A stretch of 64,000 nucleotides of DNA from Cryptomeria japonica (GCF_030272615.1 NC_081408.1:197930841-197994840); one strand, 5' to 3'. Shown: positions 45,527 to 57,258, numbered from the stretch's first letter. The notes: generated by a model from the letters alone, not told the origin. A program made the numbers and translations.

Positions 45527-48412
45527 TGTTTTTCTAAAAAATGAGCAAACCAAGTTCACCTGCAATCTATCTATGAAATAGCCAAGTTCATACAATGAAG
45601 AACTTTAGGACTTGGACAACATAACAAGGGTTTGAATCCTTCTACTCTTCAAGCTCTAGAAAACCTAAGTGGGTGTACCTTTGATGCATTAACTCAAACC
45701 CATTACACACATATGATAGCATCAATAAAAGCAGATAGATCTCATAAGGCTTAAACAACTAGGAGGTTACTGCAGATGGGCTAGATCTACATTGACATCT
45801 CAACTAAGTTGAAGCATGAGATAGGTGGAACAAACTAAAACTACAAACATAAAAGTAAATGGATATTTGATTTTAAAAATATCTAAGAATCCCCAAAATC
45901 TGCAAGACCAGTGCCTTATACAAGGGCATAGAGTCATACATCAAATTGCAAATGAAAAACCTCTACCGCAAATCCATCTTCATCATTAAATATTCCTGCA
46001 TAAATGCATTACTCAGCTCATTCACAAAATCATCAGATCTTGAAAATGTATTCCATTATTTATGATTGATTACATAATTTAAATTCATCCTTGAAGAATA
46101 CCCACAAACAATCACAACAATCTCCTTGAAATGACAAATTATAGCCTCTTTGAGGATTTAATTTGTAACAAAGAAATATATATCTAGGGACAATTCTGTG
46201 TGAATTTATGCATTCCTTACATACATAAGACCCTACAACAAAAATAACTACAACAAGAAGATATACTCCATTACTTGAAAAAAGACATTATATTACAAAC
46301 TTGGAAAAACTCAGAATTGGAAACCAAGATTAAGGAGCCTTGCTCACAAAAATATGGAACCCCTACCAAATGAGAAGACCTGAGAATAAGAAGGAAGAGA
46401 GAATAATTTCATATTTCATCCCTTGATGATGGCAACTGCCAAGTCTTTCGGCATTAACTACCCACACACTTGGCCTACATAAAATCTTCTCTTTCTGACT
46501 GAAAAATATATTTTGAGATCCAGAGGTAACTGCCCCCAAAATATTTTCCATGGGTTACACTTGACTACATAAATGGATTCCTCAGATTGAGATATTTCCA
46601 ATGATATATAATACTTATATATTCAGGCAAAATAAAATCCCTTAGCCATCAATCCCTTTGTAGGTCAGTCATTAATTTCTCTATTTTCACTGTAGTCTGA
46701 AACTATATTTTTAACTTTAAATTTCCCACGTAGATCTCTGCCACATGTCTTCCTCTAGATTGGTTCATGAGTCCCTCTAGACTCCACCTGTCCTACCCCC
46801 TGAGCATGGCCAGACCCACCACTTCCTTGTCTCTTCCTTGTCACTGATCCGCGATGGATATTCATCATGCATCTTTGCATAGCGGATCAACAACCATCAT
46901 TCGATCATTTGCAACTTTCTTGTTCTTTATTTCTCCTCTGAATTTCTCTGCTGCCAGGTCCCACCACTTATTCACCAAGTCACACCAAATAGCCATCGAG
47001 CTATTATCCTTCGCGACATAGTGACCACCGTCAGATCCTCCATTTGACTGTCAGATCTTCCTTGACTTGCCCACCCATCAATTTGCCTGAGCTACTCCGT
47101 CTTCTAGTGGGCCCACCACATGTCACTCTCTAACTTGCATTGAGCCCACCTTGACCGCCACGTCAACTACCACCTCACTAGTCTCTATGTCACGAGGGAT
47201 AACTAGCAAGCTTCTTGCCATCGTGGTATAGCAACCGTCTTTAGATCTCTTCGCTTGACTGTTAGATCTGCTCAACTTGCTCGACCTTTACCTCTTCATC
47301 GATCCGTGCCACATGTCTCCTCCACCCTGCTTGCAAATCCACATGTCTCGCCACTTGAACCTACCACTGGACTTGGGCCCACCTTGGTTCGTCCGATATT
47401 ATTCTTTTTGGCCAAATTTCCTCCCTCGGTGAGCTGTTCACATGTCTCATCAATACTGTAGTTTCATCGATACTGTTATTTTATCGGCAAGACCAGTTAT
47501 GATTTCTTCTATGTAATTTATGTCAATAGAACTGATACCTTCGATGAGTCCTTTTAGAGATCCATCGAAGCTACATTCTGTTTGATAAATTACCCTTTGG
47601 TTTGTTTGCTCATCCAGCTGGCCACCATCTAGGCACCACCTATCGCGAGGGTATTCATTATGGGCACTTCACAACTGTGGTACAATGACACTCTTGGGTA
47701 GCCCTAGAATTTCACTCCACCGTTGATCTTCCTTGGGTCTGTCATTGGATCTCAGCAATCTGCTCGATCTTTAACTCACCCCCTTTTGGCACGTGCCTTG
47801 TCACCAAGTCACGGTGAGTATTCAACGGGCATCTTCTATCATGGTATAGAAATCACCGTTGGATCATCTGCGATCACTATCCGATCTGCCTGACTTGCTC
47901 AACCTTTAGCTTCTTCTCGCCAGCCTACCACAAAATTTGGATGCCTTGAGATGCACGCATGCGCAGGGGGCCCACCGACCCGAGCTTCCACTTTCCACAA
48001 GTCCTTAAGCTTTGACACTTAATATGTGTGGGGATTTTCTTTTAAATATTAAAACTCTCCTCCCCACCACCAATGTGGGATAAATGCTTCTTCATTCCTG
48101 GTGACTGAAAATGCTTGCAAGTTTCAAAAACCCTTACTCTATCTACAACCACGTGACCCCTTCTAGCTCACAGAAGGGAAGATTTTGGATCTACACTTGG
48201 TAATTTCCTTTGCATGGATTTTCCTCCATTGATCGGATTTGCTGAGAGTTTCATGGCCTACATGACAGACACACGAGGGAAGGGTACTGAGTCCATTTTT
48301 CATTCCTTCAAACTACTTGATTTAGGTTGATTCATTAGGTGGCACACTGAAAGTACAAAGTAGAATTTAGAATGGGCCTCTCAAATTGTCTCAACTTTTA
48401 TGAGTCCCAACA
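45527..48412 (-). repeat. 5' LTR of C
   Basis: Starts TGTTTTTCTA at the PBS side and ends CCCAACA at 48412. The first 400 bases resemble the Mega-A LTR in pattern (for example ACCAGTGCCTTAT near 45910 and 18961), but there is no long ORF. CTAGG follows at 48413-48417; the matching left flank is lost. Confidence 0.82.
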
Positions 48413-49250
48413 CTAGGGAAGGACATTTAGGAATCATGGATAAAATCTTTACAAGGTTGGAAAAATATAAAGTCTGACTAAAATCCAAAGAAATGTGTCT
48501 TTGGGGTAACCTTTGAGAAACTCCTTGAATACATTGTATAATCTAATGGAATTGAAATTGATCCTAAAAAATTAAAATCCATACTTGAGATGCTGCCACT
48601 AAGGAATATCTGTCAGTCGAGATCTTTACAAGGAAAACTCCAATCTATCAATTGCTTTTTTTCACTAGTGGATAAATGTCAACCATTCCAACACCTACTA
48701 CATAAAAATGTTTCATTCAAATGAGATGACAAATGTGAACAATATTTTCAATAGATCAAATATTACCTAATGTCTCCACCACTATTATTACCTCTCAGAA
48801 ATGACAAGACTTTACTACTATATATAGCCACAACCGCCACAACACTGGTGTCACTTTTGGCACAACGCAACTCTGAAGGAAAAGAATATGTAATATAATA
48901 CATCAGTCATACTTTAGCGGGATATGAGCTCAATTACAATCCTCTTGAGAGAGCGTGTCTTGCTATAGCTTTTACCTCATAGAGACTATGACATTACATG
49001 CTTATACACCAAACAAAGCTCATTGCAAAAATTAATCCACTTAAATATCTTCTAAGTAAAGAAGCTCTTACAAGATGACTAGCTAAATGGGTAATGTTTC
49101 TTAGTGAGTTTGACATTGTATATTTAGAAAGAAAAGAAATCAAAATAAAAGCTATAGCAGATCAGCTCGATGATGCTCCCATCACAGATGATCATCCACT
49201 TATCACAGAGTTACCTGATGAGTCAATCTTCAACATGGAATCTTCCTATC
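48413..49250 (+). pseudogene. Tat-H reverse transcriptase C-terminal part and first RNase H
   Basis: Resumes after C with GHLGIMDKIFTRLEKYKV and later the RT thumb. RNase H/connection follows with LLLYIATTATTLVSLLAQ, ISHTLAGYELNYNPLERACLA, and LAKWVMFLSEFDIVYLERKE. The catalytic YxDD part of RT and everything before it are missing. Multiple stops and a shift or two. Confidence 0.85.
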
Positions 49251-49650
49251 TCTAGACTTTATATTTTGATGTCTCCTTCACACATGGTGGTTATGGTGTT
49301 AGCATTCTCTTTATTACACCATAAGGGGATTCCATACCTAAGGCTTATAATATATAGTTTCCATGTACCAACAATATTGCAGAATATGAAGAATTACTTT
49401 CTAGACTCCATATGGCTATACAATGGAAAATGTTAAAGTTGTGTGTTCTTGGTGAATCTTAGTTAGTGATCGGATAGGTTAATGATGATTATAAAACAAA
49501 ATATAAAAATATTATGCCATACAAGAGAATGGTGGATGATTTCAAGGCCTGCTTTACCACAATCACCTTTGAGTAATTTTTTTGTGACAACAACAGAGCA
49601 GATGATGCAATGGCTACAATTTCCTCCCTTGTAATAATGCCACGTAATGT
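49251..49650 (+). pseudogene. Tat-H second RNase H, after RT
   Basis: YFDVSFTHGGYGVSILF carries the first Asp, then CTNNIAEYEELLSRLHMA the Glu, and NNRADDAMATISS the final block. The second Asp position reads GES. Position after RT-RNase H and before integrase is the normal Tat order. Stops at about 49255, 49320 and 49460. Confidence 0.85.
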
Positions 49651-49849
49651 TGAATACTGTGAGTTATTGGTTGAATCGCTCTTAGAGCCTACCTAAAATG
49701 TACCACAATCTGAAATGATATGTCTCATCATTGGGCCTAATTTCCAACGGTATAAAGATATTTATGCCTACTTACATGATAATACCTTACCTTCTGATCT
49801 ATCCAATAAAGCTTGAAAAACCTTTATTCATCAAGCCTCCCATTATACC

Positions 49850-50900
49850 ATTTTAGCTAATAACCTATATCATCATGGTCTTGATGGTACCTTACTTTGA
49901 TGTCTTGAGCATGACGAAGACAATAGTTCCTTGTGAGAGGTACATCAAAGTATATGTGGGGCACATTCGAGTGGTCCTATCCTAGCTAATAAACTCTTGC
50001 ATACTGGTTACTATTGGCCTACTATGGAGAAGGACTTTTATCAATTTGTTAAGAAATGCAAGAAATGCTAGATAAATGGAGACTTGATACATGCATTGGC
50101 ATAAGAGTTGCAACCAATTATCACATCTTGGACCTTTTGTGAGTGGGGACTCGACCTTGTGGGCAGAATCCATCCACCCTCATCCAATGGCCACAAATTC
50201 ATCATCACTTCTACCAAGTATTTCACAAAATGGATTGAAGTCACTCCCTTTATCCATATTAATAGAAAAAATGAGCTCTGTGAGAAATTTCACATCTAGG
50301 ACCATTTCGGAACACCATACTATCCTCAAGGTAATGGCCAAACTTAGGGCTCTAACAAAAATATCCTCAGAATCCTCAAAAAGATGATCAACGAAGCTGG
50401 TTGTGATTGAAATATCCAATTAAACCCTGCCTTGTGGGCTTACTGCATGATTGTTCGCACTCCCATAGGCACGACTCCATATTCCCTTATTTATGGTGCT
50501 AAATTTATATTGCCCATTGAGGTTGAGATACCTTCCCTATGGGTCTCTTTACGCAACCTGATCAGTGATGAAGATTATAGATTCTCCTGCTTGCACGACT
50601 TAGAATTACTGGATGAAAGAAGACAAATTATTTTTTATCACCTCTGAGAATATTAGAAATTCATGTGTAGAAGTTACAACCATATAGTCATATCTCACAC
50701 ATTTGAAGTTGGTGATCTTGTCCTTAGATAAAATCCAAAGAATCAGCAAGACAGAGAAAAAGTGCAAGTTTGAAACAAACTGGCTAGGTCCATATAATAT
50801 CACTGCTACCTATGGATAAGGATAATATCAGTTAGCTACTCTCGAGGGTAAATTTTGTGAAGATATAATCAATAGTATTCACCTTTGCAAGTTCTGTACC
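49850..50900 (+). pseudogene. Tat-H integrase
   Basis: Zinc finger remnant: VHQSICGAHSSG, KLLHTGYYWPTMEKDFYQFVKKCKKC. The core has CEWGLDLVGRIHPPSSNGHKFI (first Asp), KYFTKWIEVTPF, and YYPQGNGQT followed by a stop before the usual Glu. The middle of the core with the second Asp appears lost between HI at 50299 and DHFGTPYYPQ. C-terminal: GTTPYSLIYGAKFILPIEVEIPS and FEVGDLVLR. Several stops. Confidence 0.87.
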
Positions 50901-50927
50901 TAATCATTTCATTAAGTTTCTTTACAA

Positions 50928-51038
50928 GATCCTAAAAAATACAAAAAAACAGAGAGAAAATGATCCTGAAAAATACAAAAAAATGAGAAAAAGATCTTGA
51001 AAAAATGCAAAAAAATGAGAAAACGGCTTGAAAAAAAT
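50928..51038. repeat. A-rich tandem repeats, period 31-34, Tat-H 3' region
   Basis: Four units starting at 50928, 50962, 50993 and 51025, each GATCYTGAAAAA-like followed by an A-run and GAGAAAA. Confidence 0.85.
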
Positions 51039-51046
51039 TGTCACTT

Positions 51047-51200
51047 TGGTGAAAACCTAGAAAATAGGCACCTTGTGGTACACAAAAAAAAATGTGAAGA
51101 AATCAAAAAAGAAGAAAAATAAATTCGTCCACTGGTGAAAACTTGACAAACGGGTGCCTTGGGCAAGTACCATGGTGAAAATTGGGCAATTGGTGCCATA
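51047..51200 (+). repeat. Three copies of a GGTGAAAAC...GGTGCCTT motif, Tat-H 3' region
   Basis: Units at 51047-51075, 51133-51161 and 51173-51200, each TGGTGAAAA, then about 10 bases, then a GGCACC or GGTGCC core. Such motifs are familiar from 3' regions of plant Tat/Athila elements. Confidence 0.75.
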
Positions 51201-51439
51201 CATAGATATTTTTCTACTCTTTCCTTAATTACTCTACTTGATCATGCCTTATTTGTATCTACCCTCTCATTCCACAACAATCTTCCCACCCCCATCATAG
51301 CTTGTGGATTATTTTGCATACCCTGCACACAACTTTTCTCTTCCATACTAAGCTAGTCTTATCCTTCATTGGGGCATCTCCTCAACTTTAGCAGTGGGTT
51401 GGGATATTTGGGCATCTCACGGTCGGAGGAACTATCTAA

Positions 51440-51600
51440 AATGTCTTAAAAAAATCATAAAAATCATTTAATGTCCTGAAAAAATCATAAAATGTCCTTA
51501 AAAAATCATAAAATTTCCTCAAAAAATCTAAAAAATCATACAAAGTCCTACAAAAATCCTAAAAAACATAAAAAAGTCCTAAAAAAACCCCTAAAATTAA
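51440..51600. repeat. A-rich tandem repeats with TGTCCT core, Tat-H 3' region
   Basis: About six units of 20-30 bases, each with (T/A)GTCCT followed by A-runs and ATCATA. The rest up to 51982 is non-coding. Confidence 0.8.
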
Positions 51601-51982
51601 AATATGTAAAAACCTTAAAAATTGTAAAACTACAAAATCCAAAAACATTTCATAAACATTGTGATGACACAAACACTTCAGACAAGCATGCAGTTTTGAA
51701 CTTCAACAAAATCATGACGTGACGAGATTAAGATTGAGAAAACATAACAAAACCCTATCGACTTATCAAACCCAAACACATTAACTGTGAATGAGAATCA
51801 TTGTGGCATAATACATAATGTTTGTTTGTTTGATTATTTCTTTTGATTATACTGATTTTATTTTTGGTCACATGTCTTTTAGATTTTCCGAGATGTCTCT
51901 GACTAGAGATTTTATCTCCATGATGTATTTGACTAGAAAGGTGATGATGGGGCATGTTCGCCTATTTGTTGCTTATGAATTG

Positions 51983-52248
51983 TGATGAATAATGATGAAC
52001 AACAGATACCCCAACTGGTACCGAGAGGGGGGGGTGAATCAGTAAAGGCAAAAAAAATTCTCAACAACTTATCTAGTTAAAGCAATACCAACTAGTTGAC
52101 ACCATTACTGAACTTAACCATGACAATACTGGCTAAAAATAGTAAGACATCAGACACCATAAGCTGATAAGTTTGAACACTTCAAATACGATCAATACTT
52201 GATATGAACTTCAACCATAAACATATGCAAGTGGTATACTAGTAATAC
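51983..52248 (-). repeat. Copia-F 3' LTR, left piece
   Basis: Holds the G-run CCGAGAGGGGGGGGTGAATCAG near 52021, the signature near copia LTR ends also seen in Copia-1 and Copia-E. Ends at the AATAC TSD of G (52244-52248). Confidence 0.8.
52244..52248. repeat. Target-site duplication of G (left), AATAC
   Basis: Equal to AATAC at 54472-54476. Confidence 0.88.
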
Positions 52249-52389
52249 TGAAGAAGTTGAGGAAATACAACTTTAGAGATCTTGAGAACACCTACATGCA
52301 AATACCTATCACAAGAGAAAAATGGAGGCACATAAAGCAAAAAGGCACAAATGCTCTGAAGAAGAAAATTATCATTCAGAAAGGGAATC
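52249..52389 (-). repeat. Inverted copy of the G LTR end (left arm, 141 bp)
   Basis: Pairs with 54331-54471 without length change, about 14 mismatches by eye. Starts TGAAGAAGTTGAGG. Confidence 0.9.
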
Positions 52390-52431
52390 TCTGAAGTTGT
52401 ATTTCCTCAACTTCTTCATTGTATTAGAGCC
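52387..52431 (+). other. Direct LTR end (32 bp) and PBS of G
   Basis: 52387-52418 matches the LTR 3' end in normal direction and shares ATC with the inverted arm. TTGTATTAGAGCC at 52419-52431 resembles the tRNA-Met PBS with two changes. Confidence 0.75.
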
Positions 52432-54122
52432 TACATTTGTTGTTGCTTGTTCCCAATTTTTTAGAAGGTTTTTTGGAGGAGGGTTTCAACTTTCTTCAGA
52501 GTTTTTTATTGGATCTTGGGTAGCTATTTTGTTTCTGATTATTTTGGGCTCAAATGGACCTCACTGTTGAGCTCAGAACGCCTCAAAACTCCCATTTCCA
52601 TATAAAATTTGGGTTCTGAAAATTTTTCTTTGGTTTTGCCTTTTTTTTGCATGAATTTCGAGAAATTCGTCAAAAAAATCATTAAAAAAATTAGAGTAGT
52701 TTGGGCAAAAAAATACCTCACCGTTGGCTTTCAAAAGGCATTTCCACTCATTTTGATATATAATTCGACCTATTTCGGTGACAAGTGCATCTGGGCTATG
52801 ATTTTTTCATTGGCACACTTTACGGGGCACAAAAATCCGTATGGTTGTACCTGCAAATGTATCAGAAAACTTTCGTCAAAAAAAAAAATTATTATTATTT
52901 TTTACCCTTTTTATGCCCTAAAAAGGGGTTTTTTCTTTTGGTCATAACTTGGTCATACGGAGGTGCTTTTTCAAAAACCTTATATCGTTCGAAAGCTCTT
53001 TCTGAGCTCTCTCTAGATCTGGAGGTTTGATCTTCTGATTTTTCTTTTTTGATGGTTTTTTTTTCTGTCAAATCCAGAAGTTCATTTTTGCACTTCGGGA
53101 GACATCACTTGAGCATCCATCTGAACTCCATTTTTTGAAAACTTTATATCATTGGAAAGATTGTCCTATGTACTTTCCAGCCATATGAGTTTTGTTTCCA
53201 GATTCTGCTCCAAGAATTTTTTCTTTAGTTTTTTGCTTTTCAGCACTCTGTGGATATCTTGGTTGTTTCAGGTCCTGGGATCTCTTCTCTAAGTAGGATG
53301 TCTCAGTTTTGGCTCTTCTTTTTGTTTCCAGTCTTATTATCATTGTAGCTTTTTTTATGCAAACACACTGAGATAAAATGTCATCATGCATTGTTTACTT
53401 GGGATCTTGCACATCGTATGTCTTATTGTACATGCACTACTTATAAAGTGTCATGAGGGGTTGATGTTTGCCTTGTTTTCCATCTACCTTTCCAGTGAGT
53501 GTTTCTTCCATGACATTCGCCTCATGTTGTGTGTCAAGTGAGTGTTCCTTCCATGACACTATTTACTAGCTTTGTGCCTTCGATGTTCTTGGTTCTTTGT
53601 CATGCAGTTCCTGTTGGCCATTCTTTTCAATGTACCTATCTCTCTCCCTTTTCATCATTATGGGGAGGTTTGTCCTGTTGGTTCTAATGCTTCCTTGGTT
53701 CGATTGATTAGCTCTTCAAGATTTGGTGTCTCATGCCATCTATATCTTTGAGTTCAGTTGTTTGCCTTTGTTTGCCATCTGATTCGAGTAGTGTCATTTG
53801 AGGGCACTCATGCAGATTACAGTCTTCTCTACCTGGTCATGTTCTATTTCAGTGGAGGTTCTTCAGATCAACAGTTACTCTTCAACAGTGTTTGCAGCTA
53901 TTTCCTGCTTTAGTGGTGTTCTTTCTTTTCCATCTCTTTTTGGAGTAGAGTTTTTTCCCACATGATTTTCTCTATTTCTCCAGTTCATAGAGATTTGGTT
54001 GTGATTGGGTACCTCATCAGGCCTTGTTGTTGAGACCCAAATTTGCCTTCATCATGTAGTTGCATATTTTGCTTCATGCATTTAGTTTTTTAGCTACTCC
54101 CTAAGTACATCTTAAGGGGGGA

Positions 54123-54471
54123 TGTTAGAGTTATCTTGTTAATAATTATTTATTTAATTATTAGTCTATTAAAATATATGCTTAAGCTAAACTTAGGCAT
54201 TTAATAAATATTGTAGGTATTTAATAATTATTAAATACACATTATCCCTTGAGGGTTTCTTTAGGATTGCATATCTTTAGGGTTTCTATTATCATTTTAT
54301 AAGGATTGTATTGTACTTGTTCATTAAATTGATTCCCTTTTTGAATGATAATTTTCTTCTTCAGAGCATTTATGCTTTTTTGCTTTATGTACCTCCATTC
54401 TTCTCTTGTGATAGGTATTTGCATGCAGGTGTTCTTGGGATCTTTGAAGTTGTATTTCCTCAACTTCTTCA
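54123..54471 (+). repeat. 3' LTR of G
   Basis: TGTTAGAGTTATC to CTTCTTCA, 349 bp, preceded by a purine tract. Confidence 0.82.
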
Positions 54472-54476
54472 AATAC
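54472..54476. repeat. Target-site duplication of G (right), AATAC
   Basis: Matches 52244-52248. Confidence 0.88.
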
Positions 54477-54731
54477 CATAACCTATTAACTCTATATGCA
54501 TAATCTTTCAATCAAATAATTCATAAACATCACATGAAAAATGCATAACACATAACACAGATTTTTCACGTAGAAACCCAAATGGGAAAAACCACGGCGG
54601 GGATGAATACCCACAATCTTGTTTTTGAACTCTTTTGAAGCTCACCCTATTAGGAGCCTAGTCTAGTTAAATACTTTACAATAAGGTTTTGTTAAGAACT
54701 GATCCTGTTAGAGATCACTCGGTTAAGGGAT
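54477..54731 (-). repeat. Copia-F 3' LTR, middle piece
   Basis: Resumes the LTR after G (AACCTATTAACTC) with the GATCCTGTTAG and GGTTAAGGG motifs of Copia-1 LTR. Ends with GGGAT (54727-54731), the TSD of Copia-E, equal to 62442-62446. Confidence 0.82.
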
Positions 54732-56266
54732 TGTTGGCATTATAACAGACAAGAAGAAGGTTGGCATTCCAATTACAATGAGAGATTGTTGGCATTTCAA
54801 TAAGGATATTGAGAAGGTTGTTGATGACTATGGATATAACTGATTAAGGATGATTACTGTCTTAATATTATTATTTTGTCATTGATGTCAAGAAATTGAT
54901 TTTCTAATTCAATATGATGTTGCCATATCTTAAGAAGTATAATTTGATGAATATAAAGATGTCGGTAAAAGACACATAAAGAATATGATGAATAAGGGGA
55001 TAAGTTATTCAATGGGCAACTATTACCAAGTTAGACAATAATGAGATCATGATGTTTAGATTGTTTTGATATCCTACATATGCTATTGTTTGAAAGGTTA
55101 ATACTATACAATGTTACCGAGCAAAGAACCTAGTCGGTAAACCCTAAGGAACCTAGTCGGTAAACCCTAAGGTTATCACTATCGGTTAATGAAGGCAGAA
55201 TGTCTACTGATTGAAGTTTAGTATTTACCAAGTTACAACTGAGCTATAACAAAATGCATTAAATGTTTACATGTGATATTTAATGAAGGAAGCTGATGAG
55301 TTGGAGTGGATTAAATGATTGGTAAGTCGTGTATGAAGATTGTTAAAGAATCTATGGTAAAGAAAGATCGTCAGGAAGATCTATAGCTCAGATTGAACCA
55401 CAATACCCTAACACAAGTTCCAAGGTGAAAATGCAAGTTCCAAGGTGGGGTAAAACATTTTCAGATCGAAGGATACATTGAACCTAGACAAGATTGAAGA
55501 TCTGATGGCTATGATTGATCATGGGAAATGTGATCAAGGAGATTAAGTGGTTGGAAGATTGTTTATAAATAGGAAACTGTTGATAAAAAATGTATGCGGG
55601 CAAATGTATGCACAGGGATGCTACATAGTGATTACCGAGCACAGAAGCTTGAAGACCTGTTTTGATAACAGAGTATAGAGCCCAACAGAGGGACAAGATA
55701 AGTCCTATGAATTGATTGTATTGAGAAAATAAGAATTTGCTTCAACATTTTTAGATGTGAAGTTTCAGACATATTTTTATTACTATTATTTTGAGAAGTA
55801 GTAGAAAATCTCTTAACCGAGTGGACTTAACAGTCTTATTTGTAAAATCCTCTAGCAAGGTGACATTCTTATTGAGTGTTTGAAATCCTTTAACAAGGTC
55901 ACTTCTAACAAGGTGAAGATCCTAACAGATCTGAGGGAAATCCTTTAACCGGGTCACATCTAGCAATGTGTTTGTAATCTTTAACAGGATTTGCTTTTAA
56001 CCGAGCATACTCTAGAAGAGTATATTTCTTAGTGGGTCCAAAATCCCACAATGGTTTTCCCCTATTTGGGTTTCTACATTAAATTTGGTGTTATATGTTT
56101 GTGATCTTATCTATTTATGGGTCTGCATGCATTACTATTTTTTTGATAAGGTTACTAAGGTTGAATCTGTTGTTTTTATTGAAGATTAAGTTTGAATGAT
56201 TCACCCCCCCCTCTCATATTGTTAGCTTGGCATCTGTACTAATTATATTTAGTATCAAAACTATCA
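54732..56266 (+). repeat. 5' LTR of Copia-E
   Basis: 1535 bp, TGTTGGCATTATAAC to ACTATCA. A second TGTTGGCATT lies 55 bases in (54787). A 23-bp unit is duplicated at 55126-55171 and single in the other LTR; this accounts for the whole length difference. A CACCCCCCCC tract lies at about 56201-56213. Confidence 0.95.
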
Positions 56267-56268
56267 AT

Positions 56269-56280
56269 TGGTATCAGAGC
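56269..56280 (+). other. PBS of Copia-E (initiator tRNA-Met type)
   Basis: TGGTATCAGAGC, two bases after the LTR end. Confidence 0.95.
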
Positions 56281-56331
56281 TTTGGACTCCAGAAGAAAAG
56301 TTTAAAGGCACTTGAGTTAAAGATCCAAAAG

Positions 56332-57258
56332 ATGTATAAGAGGGATGCACCGAAACTGAATAAGTCAAGTTTCTCTACATGGCAGAAAAGGATGAAGTTG
56401 CATCTATCAGGAATTGGAGAATATGATGTCTATTATCTGGAGAATGATTTCATCACACCAAGCACCTATCCATTGACAATGGAAGGGATAAAGGCAAAGC
56501 AAGAACATATTCAAGCAATGATTGAGATAACATCTGCATTGACTAACTTAGAGTTTAATGATCTAGAAGGATGTATTGATGCAAAGGCAATGTGGACTAA
56601 GCTCATATCTGTGTATGGTGGAGATGAACATGTTCAAAGAGAAAAAGTGGATAGTCTAAGAGGACAACTTGAATCTATGAGGATGAATGAAGGTGAGAAC
56701 ATAACCCAATATAGTACAAGACTAAAGGAGATTGTAAATCAAATCAAAGGAGCAGGAGGAACTATTGAAGAAAAGGATGTAACAAGTAAGATGCTGAGAA
56801 CCATTCTACCTTCCTATGCAATCTGAGTCTCTACAATCAATGAATTGAGGTCTGTACCCAATATGCCAGTTTCTTTAGATGCTACTATTGGTAAGCTACA
56901 TGAATTTGAGTTAAGTAACTTTGATAACAGTGGGTCATCGATAAATAAAGTTGAATCTGCATTTAGTTCTTTTCATATTGATGAAACTGATGATTACAAT
57001 GATAGAAAGTATAAGTACTCTAAAGGTAATCATAGTGGAGCAAGTGAAAGATTTTGCAAAAACATGGAGGAGGTACACAAACTGTATGAGGAAATCAGAA
57101 AGAAAGAAGAGTTTGAAGCACTATTAGCCAGAAGGATATCGAGAGGAAAAGGTAAGTATAAAGGAAAGCTACCTTTAAAGTGTTTCAATTGTGATAAGAT
57201 AGGACATATGGCTTTTAATTATCCTGAAAAAGAATCTAATGAAAAGAGTGATTACTGA
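56332..57258 (+). pseudogene. Copia-E gag with altered zinc knuckle
   Basis: Starts at the Met at 56332 (MYKRDAPKLNKSSFSTW), chosen over the earlier in-frame Met at 56227 because that one lies within the LTR. Copia gag motifs: GDEHVQREKVDSLRGQL, MRMNEGENITQYSTRLKEI and MLRTILPSYAI. A TGA at about 56824 interrupts; the same frame continues (NMPVSLDATIGKLHEFELS). The knuckle CFNCDKIGHMAFNY has Tyr for the last Cys, unlike Copia-1. The frame stops at 57258. Confidence 0.92.

Larger units (their letters stand above)
41554..48412 (-). mobile_element. C, pol-less LTR element related to Mega-A, truncated at its left side
   Basis: On the minus strand: 5' LTR 48412-45527 (2886 bp), PBS-like site 45522-45504, an internal region with ORF remnants but no protease, RT or integrase, the same 3' end block as Mega-A (43165-43129), and a 3' LTR remnant 43128-41554 lacking about 1.3 kb. 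It lies in Tat-H: protease before it, RT after it. Likely a non-autonomous element mobilised by Mega-A-like proteins (inference from shared ends and PBS). Confidence 0.85.
52249..54471 (+). mobile_element. G, 2.2-kb non-autonomous copia-like element with inverted LTR ends
   Basis: Right end: PPT-like TTAAGGGGGGA, then a 349-bp LTR 54123-54471 ending CTTCTTCA. Left end: 141 bases (52249-52389) that are the reverse complement of the last 141 bases of that LTR, then 32 bases of the LTR end in normal direction (52387-52418) and a decayed PBS. AATAC flanks both sides. The middle (52432-54112) has no ORF with retrotransposon motifs. Both outer ends are therefore the same LTR end. Confidence 0.85.

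Noticed and set aside
52249-54471. G as a DNA transposon or MITE with terminal inverted repeats
   Set aside because: TG/CA ends, a 5-bp TSD, a purine tract before a TGTTAGAG LTR start and a PBS after the direct LTR end fit an LTR element with a rearranged 5' LTR better.
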